Positions 7,071 through 15,508 of a stretch of 17,866 bases of DNA are shown here, piece after piece (the first letter of the stretch is position 1; every line of letters starts with the position of its first letter). The stretch comes from Acetobacteraceae bacterium. GTDB taxonomy: Bacteria > Pseudomonadota > Alphaproteobacteria > Acetobacterales > Acetobacteraceae. Location of the stretch: contig DAHUXX010000021.1 of the NCBI GenBank assembly GCA_027306955.1, forward strand, positions 1 to 17,866. Direction: 5' to 3'. The translations under genes were made by a program, and so were the position numbers. The notes below the pieces were generated by a model that saw only the letters and a program-made list of their open reading frames with translations, was not told the DNA's origin and searched no databases.

Positions 7071-8155
7071 AGATTCTGGTCTGGCAATGGGGGCGGCGTG
7101 GTGCCGGGCCGCTCTGCGCCGTGGCCTTCGCCCGCGAGCTGGGGCGGGCCGGCGCCGCGACCGATCTCTGCCTCTCCGCCCAGTCCGAGCTGGTCGCGAC
7201 CGGGGCCGCCCCGGCCGGCACCTGGACCGAGCCGACCTATGACGGGGTTGCGTCGCTGCTGGCACGCCTGGCCGGGGCGCCGTTCGCGATCCCGCGGCTC
7301 GCCCGCCGTATCGCCGCGATGGCGCCCGACGTGGCGCTCTGCGCCATGCCCGCGGCCCTTGACCTGGTGATGGCGGCTGCCCTGCGCCGGGCCGGCGTGC
7401 CCTTCGCCGTCACTATCCACGACGCGGATCCACACCCGGGAGAGACCTGGCTGGTGCAGATGCGCCTGCAGCGGGCGCTGGCGCGCCGTGCCGACGCGGT
7501 GGTGGCGCTCAGTTCCCATGTCGCCGTCCGCCTCGCGCAGCAAGGGCTGTTGGACCAACGCCTCGTGATCCGCACGCCGCTGCCCCCGCTCACGGAGCGT
7601 GCGGCGCCGCCGCCATTCGCGCATGGCGGCCTTCCGCGGCTGCTCTGCTTCGGGCGGCTGATGCCCTACAAGGGGCTCGACCTGCTGGCCGGGGCGATGC
7701 GCGCCGTGCCGGAAGGCGTGGCGGCGCTGCGAATCGTCGGTAACGGGCCGGAAAGTCGGGAACTGGCGACGCTGCGGGCGCTTCCAGGGACCGTGGTGGA
7801 GAAGCGCTGGGTGCCGGAGGAGGAGGTCGCCGAGCTGCTCGCCTGGGCCGACGCCGTGGTCCTGCCCTACCGCGAGGCCAGCCAGAGCGGGGTTGCCGCG
7901 GCGGCGCTGGCGATGGGGCGTTTCGTGATCGCGACGCGCGTCGGCGGCATCCCGGAACAGCTCGCGGGCCAACCGCTTGCGCGCGCGGTCGAACCCGACG
8001 CCGCTTCCATCGCCGCCGCCATCGCCACCTTTGTCGCCGAGCGGCCCGCCGCCGCGCCCGCCGTCGGCTACGACGCCGAAACCCTCCTCTCCGGGCTCAG
8101 GTCGATCGCGCGCGCATCAGGTAGCGCCGCCCCTCGTGCGCCTGCCAGACGATGA
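7067..8155 (+). CDS. glycosyltransferase family 4 protein
   Basis: This 362-residue GT-B enzyme has a Rossmann-like start MKILVWQWGRRGAGP, the acceptor-domain loop VTIHDADPHPGE (115-126), the linker LLCFGRLMPYKGLDLL (192-207) and the donor site RIVGNGPES (222-230). The region where EX7E is expected reads YREASQSGVAAAALAMG (268-284): Glu270 is present but the second Glu is replaced by Ala278, a variant seen in some GT4 enzymes with a QSGV loop. GGIPEQLAG follows. The GTG start overlaps the preceding gene's TGA by 4 nt, so both glycosyltransferases are probably made together. The last ~18 residues are Ala/Arg/Pro-rich and are encoded entirely within a 59-bp tail-to-tail overlap with the flippase-like gene. 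Confidence 0.87.
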   Translation: MKILVWQWGRRGAGPLCAVAFARELGRAGAATDLCLSAQSELVATGAAPAGTWTEPTYDGVASLLARLAGAPFAIPRLARRIAAMAPDVALCAMPAALDLVMAAALRRAGVPFAVTIHDADPHPGETWLVQMRLQRALARRADAVVALSSHVAVRLAQQGLLDQRLVIRTPLPPLTERAAPPPFAHGGLPRLLCFGRLMPYKGLDLLAGAMRAVPEGVAALRIVGNGPESRELATLRALPGTVVEKRWVPEEEVAELLAWADAVVLPYREASQSGVAAAALAMGRFVIATRVGGIPEQLAGQPLARAVEPDAASIAAAIATFVAERPAAAPAVGYDAETLLSGLRSIARASGSAAPRAPARR

Positions 8156-9011
8156 GGCCCGGCAGACCCACCACGAGCTCGCGCACCCGCTTGATCATCG
8201 AGACCGCGATCGCCGCATCCGCCGGGATGCCGACGAGGTGCCCCACAAGGACAAATCCGGCCTCCTGAACGCCCAACGCGCCGGGCACGGCGAAGCCGGC
8301 GGAGCGCGCCACCATGCCGAGGATCTCGAGGATGAAGGCGGCGCGCAGCGGCGCCTGCGCCCCCATGGCGTACAGCGCCGCCCAGGTCTCCGCGGTGCCG
8401 AGCACCCAGGCAAGCAGGTGCCAGAGCCCGGCGCCGAGCAGCCGGCGCCAATCGCCGTGCAGTTCCAGCAGCGCGTCGTGCAGTCCCGGCAGGCCGAAGC
8501 GTTCGGCGAGCCGGAACAGGCCCATCCGCTGTGCGACGAAGAACCCGCCGAGGCCGAGCAGCAGGGCGACGAAGCCCCAGATCAGCCCCGTCGGCTCCCC
8601 GGCGCCGAGCAGTGCGAGGGCGGCGAGAACGGGCGGCGCCATGGCGACCGCCTCCATCATCACGTCGAGCGTGGTCGCCGCGGTGGCGTGGGTCAGGCTG
8701 ACGCCGGATTGCGCCAGCATCCGCACCGTCGCCACCCCACCGCCGATCTGGGCGACCGGCAGCATGGAGTTGATCGCCTCGCGCAGCCAGCGCAGCACGG
8801 CCATGCGCCCCTGGCCCGGCGAGCCCTCGCCCAGCAGCAGGCGCCAGGCGCGGCCCGAGATCGCCAGTTGCAGCGCGTGGATGGCGACGGCGATGGGGAC
8901 GACCCACACGGCGCGCCAGACATCCGCGCCGATCTCGCGTGCTCCGGCCCAGGCGACAATCCCGGTCGCGGCGGCGGCAGCGATCGCCGCGAGGAAAAGG
9001 CGTAATTTCAT
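8097..9011 (-). CDS. flippase-like integral membrane protein (lysylphosphatidylglycerol synthase TM / HpnL-type)
   Basis: This 304-residue protein has about seven to eight hydrophobic segments (about 3-23, 35-52, 115-136, 143-161, 190-212, 225-247, 250-270, 276-290). The segment WLREAINSMLPVAQIGGGVATVRML (75-99) and the block VPGALGVQEAGFVLVG (242-257) are hallmarks of the UPF0104/LPG-synthase-TM family that includes HpnL, a hopanoid-associated putative transporter. A lipid or lipid-linked glycan transport role in the inner membrane follows from the family; HpnL identity is possible but unproven, as no hopanoid gene is nearby. The ATG at 9009-9011 lies directly next to a 7-bp hairpin and has only a weak CGGCGG-like ribosome site. 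It is divergent from cysS and convergent with the GT4 gene. Confidence 0.85.
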   Translation of the reverse strand: MKLRLFLAAIAAAAATGIVAWAGAREIGADVWRAVWVVPIAVAIHALQLAISGRAWRLLLGEGSPGQGRMAVLRWLREAINSMLPVAQIGGGVATVRMLAQSGVSLTHATAATTLDVMMEAVAMAPPVLAALALLGAGEPTGLIWGFVALLLGLGGFFVAQRMGLFRLAERFGLPGLHDALLELHGDWRRLLGAGLWHLLAWVLGTAETWAALYAMGAQAPLRAAFILEILGMVARSAGFAVPGALGVQEAGFVLVGHLVGIPADAAIAVSMIKRVRELVVGLPGLIVWQAHEGRRYLMRARST

Positions 9012-9033
9012 GCCGCCGGGTTTGCACGGCGGC
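9012..9033 (-). promoter_or_regulatory. leader hairpin touching the flippase start codon
   Basis: gccgccg (9012-9018) and cggcggc (9027-9033) form a perfect 7-bp stem with an 8-nt loop. On the minus strand the stem ends one base before the ATG and covers the only Shine-Dalgarno-like sequence, so it could restrict translation initiation. Confidence 0.4.
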
Positions 9034-9052
9034 TTGCGCCGGCGTCAACCAT

Positions 9053-9082
9053 CTCCTCCCGGGCATCCTCCTCCCGGGCATC
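9053..9082. repeat. perfect 15-bp tandem repeat in the flippase/cysS divergent region
   Basis: ctcctcccgggcatc occurs twice head to tail (9053-9067, 9068-9082) within the 111-bp region between the two divergent starts. Each copy holds the palindrome cccggg. It may be an operator-like duplicated site or simple slippage. No clear promoter motif was found elsewhere in this gap. Confidence 0.8.
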
Positions 9083-9122
9083 GCACGGTTGACCGGCAGG
9101 CGCCGCTCGGCAACACACAGCC

Positions 9123-10457
<1,335 letters not shown>

Positions 10458-10463
<6 letters not shown>

Positions 10464-10491
10464 TGGAGCGAGGCGCGTGATGGAGCGAGGC
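10458..10491. repeat. 17-bp tandem duplication spanning the cysS stop codon
   Basis: gcgtgatggagcgaggc is repeated perfectly head to tail (10458-10474, 10475-10491). The first copy contains the cysS TGA. Each copy contains TGATG, generating two five-codon mini-ORFs (10463-10480 and 10480-10497) linked stop-to-start before trmJ. Confidence 0.9.
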
Positions 10492-10510
10492 GTGTGACCG
10501 GGGGGCGAGT

Positions 10511-11296
10511 ATGACCGGGCGCGATGGCGGCGCGGCGCTGGAGCCGATCCCGGGCAGCCCGGTCGTCATCCTCGTCCGCCCGCAGCTCGCCGACAACATC
10601 GGCACGGCCGCGCGGGCCATGGCCAATGGCGGCTTGTTCCATATGCGGCTCGTCGCCCCGCGCGACGGCTGGCCGCAGGAACATGCCTGGCGCACCGCCT
10701 CCGGCGCCGACCGCATCCTCGACGCCACGACCGTGTTCCCCAACGTCGCCGCCGCGACCGCGGATCTGCACCGCGTCTTCGCCACCTGCCCGCGCCCGCG
10801 CCATATCGTGAAGCCGGTGCTCACCGCGCGCGGCGCCGCGGCGGAACTGCGCGCCGTTGCGGCGCGTGGCCTCTCCGCCGGCATTCTGTTCGGTCCGGAA
10901 CGCGCGGGGCTGGACAACGACGACATGGCCGCCGCCGACGCACTGGTGCGCTACCCGCTCAATCCCGGCTTCATGTCGCTCAACCTCGCGCAGGCGGTGC
11001 TCGTCGTCGCCTACGAGTGGTGGCTCGCAGAAGACGCGACGCCGCCGCGCGCGCTGATGACCAACGAGACGCGGGTCGCGCGCAAGGGCGAGCTCGACAA
11101 TTTCCTCGACCATTTGGTGCGCGAGCTCGATGCCTCGGGCTTCCTGCGCAACAGGGCGAAGCGGCCCGGCATGGTGCGCAACATCCGCCACCTCTTCGAG
11201 CGCGGCGAGGTGACGGAGCAGGAGTTGCGTACGCTGCACGGCGTGGTGACGGAACTGGCGCACGGCCGCGGGCCGGGCAGGAAGGGACCCAACTAG
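10511..11296 (+). CDS. trmJ: tRNA (cytidine/uridine-2'-O-)-methyltransferase, TrmJ type (SPOUT superfamily)
   Basis: This 261-residue SPOUT-fold RNA methyltransferase probably adds the 2'-O-methyl group at tRNA position 32. The three knot motifs are clear: VRPQLADNIGTAARAMANGG (22-41), ILFGPERAGLDNDD (125-138) with the SAM-binding GPERAGL, and NPGFMSLNLAQAVLVVAYE (151-169). The C-terminal extension with a lysine/arginine-rich helical region matches TrmJ rather than the shorter TrmL. A GGGGGG run lies upstream of the ATG. The gene follows cysS by 47 nt and its TAG is part of the ribosome site of the peptidase gene, so it sits inside a rightward operon. Confidence 0.92.
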   Translation: MTGRDGGAALEPIPGSPVVILVRPQLADNIGTAARAMANGGLFHMRLVAPRDGWPQEHAWRTASGADRILDATTVFPNVAAATADLHRVFATCPRPRHIVKPVLTARGAAAELRAVAARGLSAGILFGPERAGLDNDDMAAADALVRYPLNPGFMSLNLAQAVLVVAYEWWLAEDATPPRALMTNETRVARKGELDNFLDHLVRELDASGFLRNRAKRPGMVRNIRHLFERGEVTEQELRTLHGVVTELAHGRGPGRKGPN

Positions 11297-11301
11297 GGGA
11301 G
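11295..11301 (+). promoter_or_regulatory. Shine-Dalgarno that decides the M20 peptidase start
   Basis: AGGGGAG overlaps the trmJ stop codon and lies 7 nt before the ATG at 11309, but only 1 nt before the ATG at 11303, favouring the former. Confidence 0.6.
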
Positions 11302-11308
11302 AATGGCA

Positions 11309-12697
11309 ATGGGGTCACGGGATGGGGCGATGGCGCGCAGCCTTGGCGCGTTCGATGCCGGGGCGTTTCGAGCCCGGCTCGCGGAACTGGTGGCGATCCC
11401 CTCAACCTCGCAGGACCCGGGGCACGAGGCGGATGTGCGCCGCTACCTCGAGGCGGGCATCCGGCCGTGGCTGGAGCGCATGGGCTTTACCGTGGCGGTG
11501 CACGACAACCCGGAGAAGGGTTTCGGCCCGATCCTCACCGCCGAGCGCATCGAGCCGGGTGCCACGCGCACCGTGCTCACCTACGGCCACGGCGACACGG
11601 TGCGCGGCCTCGCCGACCAATGGGAGCCGGGTCTCGATCCCTGGGTGCTGACCGACCGCGACGGGCGCTGGTACGGCCGCGGCTCAGCCGACAACAAGGG
11701 ACAGCACGTGCTGAACCTCACGGCCCTCGAGCATGTGCTGGCGGAACGCGATGGCAAGCTCGGCTTCAACCTCAAGCTGGTGCTGGAAACCAGCGAGGAG
11801 ACCGGCTCCAGGGGTCTGCGCGCCTTCGTCGCCAATCACGCGAGCGAACTGGCTGCTGACGTGCTGATCGCTTCGGACGGCCCGCGCGTGCGCCCGGACA
11901 CGCCCACCATCACCTCCGGCACGCGTGGCACGTTCCATTTCGATCTCGTCCTGAAAGTGCGGCCGGGCGGCGTGCATTCCGGCAACTGGGGCGGCATGAC
12001 GACGGACCCCGCGATCGTGCTCTCGCACGCGCTGGCCGCGATCGCGGACCGGCACGGGCGCATCCTGGTGAAGGGCTGGCTGCCGCGCGGCGGCATGCCG
12101 AATTCGGTGCGCGCGGCGCTGGCCGGGCTCGAGTTGCAGAGTGAGGAATCCGCCACCATCGACCCCGACTGGGGCGAGCCGGGCTTCAGCGCCGCGGAGA
12201 AGGTCTTCGGCTGGACCAGCTTCATCGTGCTCGCGATGATCTCCGGCCGGCCGGAAAACCCGGTCAATGCCGTCGCCCCGGACGCGCGGGCGCACTGCCA
12301 GATCCGCTACACAGTCGATGCCGATCCGTCACAGTTCGAGCCGGCGCTTCGCGCGCATCTCGACGCGGCCGGCTTCCCCGAGGTAAAGATCGAGCGTGCC
12401 GGCATCCGCATGCCAGCGAGCCGGACCGATCCCGACCACCCCTGGGTGCGCTGGACCGCGGTGAGCATGGAGACGAGCCTCGGCCGGCATGTGCAGGTGA
12501 TCCCGAACGCGGGTGGCGGCCTGCCCGGCGACGTGTTCGTCGATTTTCTGCACGTGCCGCTGGTCTGGATTCCCCACAGCTACAACGGCTGCAAGCAACA
12601 CGGCCCCAACGAGCACGTGCTGCCCGCGCTGCTGCGCGAGGGGTTGCAGGCCTATACCGGCATCTGGTGGGATCTCGGTGAGGGCAGCACGCCGTGA
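11309..12697 (+). CDS. M20 family metallopeptidase
   Basis: This 462-residue di-zinc hydrolase of the M20 (ArgE/DapE/CPG2/carnosinase) clan lacks a signal peptide and is likely cytoplasmic. Family motifs, numbered from this start, are GHGDTV with metal His94, GRGSADNKGQ with bridging Asp128, SEETGS with catalytic/metal Glu163-164, ASDGPR with Asp190, and QHGPNEH near the C-terminus with His430. The lid/dimerisation domain lies roughly between 205 and 330, with GGVHSGNWGG at its start. Substrate is probably a dipeptide, acylated amino acid or similar amide; the sequence does not decide this. In-frame ATGs at 11303 and 11330 are alternatives. Its stop overlaps the next gene's GTG by 4 nt. Confidence 0.9.
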   Translation: MGSRDGAMARSLGAFDAGAFRARLAELVAIPSTSQDPGHEADVRRYLEAGIRPWLERMGFTVAVHDNPEKGFGPILTAERIEPGATRTVLTYGHGDTVRGLADQWEPGLDPWVLTDRDGRWYGRGSADNKGQHVLNLTALEHVLAERDGKLGFNLKLVLETSEETGSRGLRAFVANHASELAADVLIASDGPRVRPDTPTITSGTRGTFHFDLVLKVRPGGVHSGNWGGMTTDPAIVLSHALAAIADRHGRILVKGWLPRGGMPNSVRAALAGLELQSEESATIDPDWGEPGFSAAEKVFGWTSFIVLAMISGRPENPVNAVAPDARAHCQIRYTVDADPSQFEPALRAHLDAAGFPEVKIERAGIRMPASRTDPDHPWVRWTAVSMETSLGRHVQVIPNAGGGLPGDVFVDFLHVPLVWIPHSYNGCKQHGPNEHVLPALLREGLQAYTGIWWDLGEGSTP

Positions 12698-13773
12698 AAA
12701 TCGCGATGGTGGCGCCGCCGTGGATCAGCATTCCACCAGCGACTTATGGCGGCACCGAATCCATCGTCGCCTTCATCGTCGAGGAACTGGTGGCGCAGGG
12801 TCACGACGTGACCCTGTTCGCCCCCGGCGACGCGCGCACCTCGGCGAAGCTCGTCTCATTCTTCCCGCGCTCGCTGATCGCCGAGGGCGTGCCGTGGCAG
12901 GCGGCGCTCAAGGCCTATTTCCACCTGGCGAAATCGATCGAGCGGGCAGGCGAGTTCGATATCGTGCACCTGCACCTCTCCTCCACCGCGGACATGTTCC
13001 AGTTTCCGCTGCTGGCCAAGGTCGCGACCCCGCATGTGACGACGGTGCACTCCAACTTTCCTTATGACCGCGTGCACGACTGGATCGGCGATGCCGACCA
13101 GTACTTCATGGAGTGGATCCGCCCCGCGCCGCTGGTCACGGTGAGCGACCGCGCGCGGCAGAACCTGCCGCCTGGTCTCAACGTCGCGGGCGTGGTGCAT
13201 CTCGGCGTGCCGATGGCGGATTACCGCTTCGCCGAGACCGGGCCCCGCGACTACGTCACCTGGCTTGGTCGTTTCGCGCCCGACAAGGGGCCCCACACCG
13301 CGATCGATGCGGCGAAGCGCGCGGGCGTGAAGATCATTGTCGCCGGCATCGTCGAGCAGGGCATCCAGGCCTCGGTCGACTACTTCAAGCGCGAGATCGA
13401 GCCGCGCCTGGACGGTGAGCGGGCCCGCTACATCGGCCCCGTCAACCTGGAGCAGAAACTCGCGCTCCTCGGCGGAGCCCGTGCCCTGCTCAACCCGATC
13501 ACGTGGGAGGAGCCAGGGGCGACGGTGGTGGTGGAGGCGATGGCCGTCGGCTGCCCGGTCATCGGCTTCGCCCGCGGCGTGGTGCCGGAGCTGATCGTGG
13601 ACGGCAAGACCGGGTTCCTGGTGCAGAACGTCGACGAGATGGTCGCGCGCATCGGCCGCCTCGGCGAGATCGACCGGCGCGCGACGCATGAGCATGTCGA
13701 TCGGAGCCTTTCCGCGCGTGCGATGACGCGCAAATACGTCGCAATCTACGAGAGGCTGCGCGACGGGGCGTGA
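12694..13773 (+). CDS. glycosyltransferase family 4 protein
   Basis: This 359-residue GT-B enzyme has an N-terminal MKIAMVAPPW with the glycine-rich loop YGGTESIVAFIVEEL (18-32), typical of GT4 acceptor domains. FDIVHLHLSS (88-97) and VTTVHSNFPYD (115-125) follow. The donor domain starts at YVTWLGRFAPDKGPH (187-201) and has the EX7E motif as EEPGATVVVEAMAVG (Glu273, Glu281), then GCPVIGFARGVVPELI and DGKTGFLV. The GTG start overlaps the peptidase TGA by 4 nt, and a GAGG at 12680-12683 lies 10 nt upstream. The sequence does not show the sugar donor or acceptor. Confidence 0.9.
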   Translation: MKIAMVAPPWISIPPATYGGTESIVAFIVEELVAQGHDVTLFAPGDARTSAKLVSFFPRSLIAEGVPWQAALKAYFHLAKSIERAGEFDIVHLHLSSTADMFQFPLLAKVATPHVTTVHSNFPYDRVHDWIGDADQYFMEWIRPAPLVTVSDRARQNLPPGLNVAGVVHLGVPMADYRFAETGPRDYVTWLGRFAPDKGPHTAIDAAKRAGVKIIVAGIVEQGIQASVDYFKREIEPRLDGERARYIGPVNLEQKLALLGGARALLNPITWEEPGATVVVEAMAVGCPVIGFARGVVPELIVDGKTGFLVQNVDEMVARIGRLGEIDRRATHEHVDRSLSARAMTRKYVAIYERLRDGA

Positions 13774-13781
13774 AACGTCGT

Positions 13782-13811
13782 TTGCCCGCCCTGCCTACCT
13801 CGCGTTAGGCT
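13782..13811 (+). promoter_or_regulatory. possible promoter of the flavin monooxygenase gene
   Basis: TTGCCC (13782-13787) and TAGGCT (13806-13811) are 18 bp apart in the 59-bp gap after the GT4 gene. They match the sigma70 consensus only partly (4/6 and 3/6). Predicted transcription would begin near 13818, just before the GAGG ribosome site. Confidence 0.3.
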
Positions 13812-13832
13812 GCGGGGCGAGGAAACGGAACC

Positions 13833-15344
13833 ATGGATCTGCACCAGCCGGCGAGGACGGCCGTTCCGACAACCGAGGCTTCGGCTGAACATGCCGATGT
13901 CCTGATCGTCGGCGCCGGCATCTCCGGCATCGGCGCCGCCTATCACCTCACCACGCAACGTCCCGGCACGCGCTTTGTCGTGCTGGAGGTGCAGGAGAGT
14001 TTCGGCGGCACCTGGCGGACCCATCGCTACCCCGGCATCCGTTCCGACAGCGACCTGCACACGTTCGGCTACCGGTTCAAACCCTGGACCAGCAAGCCGA
14101 TCGGCACCGGGCCCGAGATCCTCGCCTATCTCGGCGGGGTGATCGAGGAGAACGGCCTCGCGCGGCATATCCGCTACGGCCACCGCATCCTCGCGGCAAG
14201 CTGGTCGAGCGAGACCAATCTCTGGACCGTCGAAGCGGAGCTGTTGGCAAGCGGTGAGCGTCGTCGCTTCACCTGCAATTTTCTGTGGATGTGCCAGGGC
14301 TATTACCGTCACGCCTGGCCCTACACGCCGGAATGGCCGGGCATGGAGGATTTCCAAGGTCGCGTGGTCCACCCGCAGGCCTGGCCCGAGGACCTCGACC
14401 TTGCCGGCCAGCGCGTGACGGTGGTCGGCTCGGGTGCGACGGCGGCGACGCTGGTGCCGGCCATTGCCGGCCAGTGCGCCCACGTGACGATGCTGCAACG
14501 GTCGCCCAGCTACTACTTTACCGGACGCAATGCCGACGAGCTTGCCGACACGCTGCGCGAGCTTGCGGTGGACGAGGCCTGGATTCATGAAATCGTCCGT
14601 CGGAAGCTTCTGCGCGACCAGGCGATTTTCAATCGGCGCTGCTTCGACGAACCGGATAAGGTCCGTGCCGAGCTGATCGGCGCGGTGCGCGCATATCTCC
14701 CACCGGGCTATGACGTGGAGAAGCATTTCACGCCCCGCTACCGGCCCTGGCACCAGCGCCTCTGCGTGATCCCCGAGGGCGACCTGCTGCGGGCGGTCGC
14801 CGCCGGCCAGGTCACGATGGTGACGGACGAGATCGAGCGCTTCACGCCGCGCGGCATCCGCCTGAAGTCGGATGAGGAGATCGCGGCCGATATCGTCGTC
14901 ACGGCCACCGGGTTCCACCTCTCGGTGCTGGGCGATATCGGGTTCGCGATCGACGGCGAGCCGCTCGTCTTCGGCGACACCGTCACCTATCGCGGAATGA
15001 TGTTCACCGGCGTGCCCAACATGGCCTGGGTGTTCGGCTATTTCCGGTCAAGCTGGACGCTGCGCGCCGACCTGGTGGCGGATTTCGTCTGCCGCCTGCT
15101 CGGCCACATGGAGCGGCGCCAGGCCCGCAAAGTGGAGGTGGCGCTGCGGCCGGAGGACGCGGGCATGACGTTGCTGGATTGGATCGACCCGGAGGATTTC
15201 AACCCCGGCTACCTGCTGCGCGACCTCCACCGCCTGCCCAAGCGCGGCGAGAAGCGGGAGTGGCAGCACACGCAGGATTACTGGCGCGAGAAGGACGAAT
15301 TTCCGGCGATCGACCTCGATGGCGCGGAGTTTGTCTACGCCTGA
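13833..15344 (+). CDS. flavin-containing Baeyer-Villiger-type monooxygenase (EthA-like)
   Basis: This 503-residue FAD- and NADPH-dependent oxygenase would convert ketones to esters or oxidise soft heteroatoms. The FAD Rossmann motif GAGISG is at 27-32. GGTWRTHRYPGIRSDSD (58-74) matches the EthA branch. The Baeyer-Villiger fingerprint FxGxxxHxxxWP is exact in FQGRVVHPQAWP (174-185). The NADPH Rossmann motif GSGATA is at 199-204, and ATGFHLS in the latter half is the second conserved ATG loop. A GAGG (13819-13822) lies 10 nt before the ATG. It converges with the tRNA-Val gene and the fds operon. No regulator or substrate-pathway gene is adjacent, so the natural substrate is unknown. Confidence 0.92.
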   Translation: MDLHQPARTAVPTTEASAEHADVLIVGAGISGIGAAYHLTTQRPGTRFVVLEVQESFGGTWRTHRYPGIRSDSDLHTFGYRFKPWTSKPIGTGPEILAYLGGVIEENGLARHIRYGHRILAASWSSETNLWTVEAELLASGERRRFTCNFLWMCQGYYRHAWPYTPEWPGMEDFQGRVVHPQAWPEDLDLAGQRVTVVGSGATAATLVPAIAGQCAHVTMLQRSPSYYFTGRNADELADTLRELAVDEAWIHEIVRRKLLRDQAIFNRRCFDEPDKVRAELIGAVRAYLPPGYDVEKHFTPRYRPWHQRLCVIPEGDLLRAVAAGQVTMVTDEIERFTPRGIRLKSDEEIAADIVVTATGFHLSVLGDIGFAIDGEPLVFGDTVTYRGMMFTGVPNMAWVFGYFRSSWTLRADLVADFVCRLLGHMERRQARKVEVALRPEDAGMTLLDWIDPEDFNPGYLLRDLHRLPKRGEKREWQHTQDYWREKDEFPAIDLDGAEFVYA

Positions 15345-15394
15345 CGCGCAGTCGCCGCTTGCCTGGCGAGCCGGTTCGGTGTCGGTGGATAAAA

Positions 15395-15469
15395 TGGTGG
15401 GCGCGACAGGGATTGAACCTGTGACCCCTGCCGTGTGAAGGCAGTGCTCTCCCGCTGAGCTACGCGCCC
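15395..15469 (-). tRNA. tRNA-Val (anticodon CAC)
   Basis: The 75-nt minus-strand sequence folds as a full cloverleaf. The 7-bp acceptor stem is GGGCGCG/CGCGCCC, the D-arm GCTC/GAGC, and the anticodon stem CTGCC/GGCAG with loop TTCACAC gives anticodon CAC, reading GUG (Val). The T-arm is ACAGG/CCTGT with loop TTCAATC. Discriminator A and an encoded CCA (complement of 15395-15397) are present, followed by a T4 run (15391-15394). It lies 12 bp beyond fdsD on the same strand and 50 bp from the convergent monooxygenase gene. Confidence 0.97.
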
Positions 15470-15480
15470 GACGCCGCCCG

Positions 15481-15508
15481 ATTAGGTCCGGGGGGCTTCG
15501 CCTGTCAA
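15481..15508 (-). promoter_or_regulatory. sigma70-type promoter for tRNA-Val embedded in the 3' end of fdsD
   Basis: The minus strand reads a perfect TTGACA (complement of 15503-15508), a 16-bp spacer and CCTAAT (complement of 15481-15486), which matches TATAAT at four positions. Transcription would begin about 5 nt before the mature tRNA 5' end. The -10 box includes the fdsD TAA stop, and the -35 box encodes Leu-Thr near the end of FdsD. Confidence 0.6.

Noticed and set aside
5676..7265. 529-codon minus-strand frame opposite the first glycosyltransferase
   Set aside because: Arg/His/Gln-rich shadow with no recognisable domain; the plus-strand protein has a complete GT-B layout.
6782..7972. 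396-codon minus-strand frame opposite the two glycosyltransferases
   Set aside because: Same shadow signature; the real genes overlap by a standard GTGA junction.
13746..14918. 390-codon minus-strand frame opposite the monooxygenase
   Set aside because: The plus-strand protein has exact FAD, NADPH and BVMO motifs; the antisense is compositional noise.
15391..15394. T4 run after tRNA-Val as an intrinsic terminator
   Set aside because: Four T residues follow the CCA directly, but apart from the tRNA fold itself there is no dedicated GC hairpin; too weak to call.
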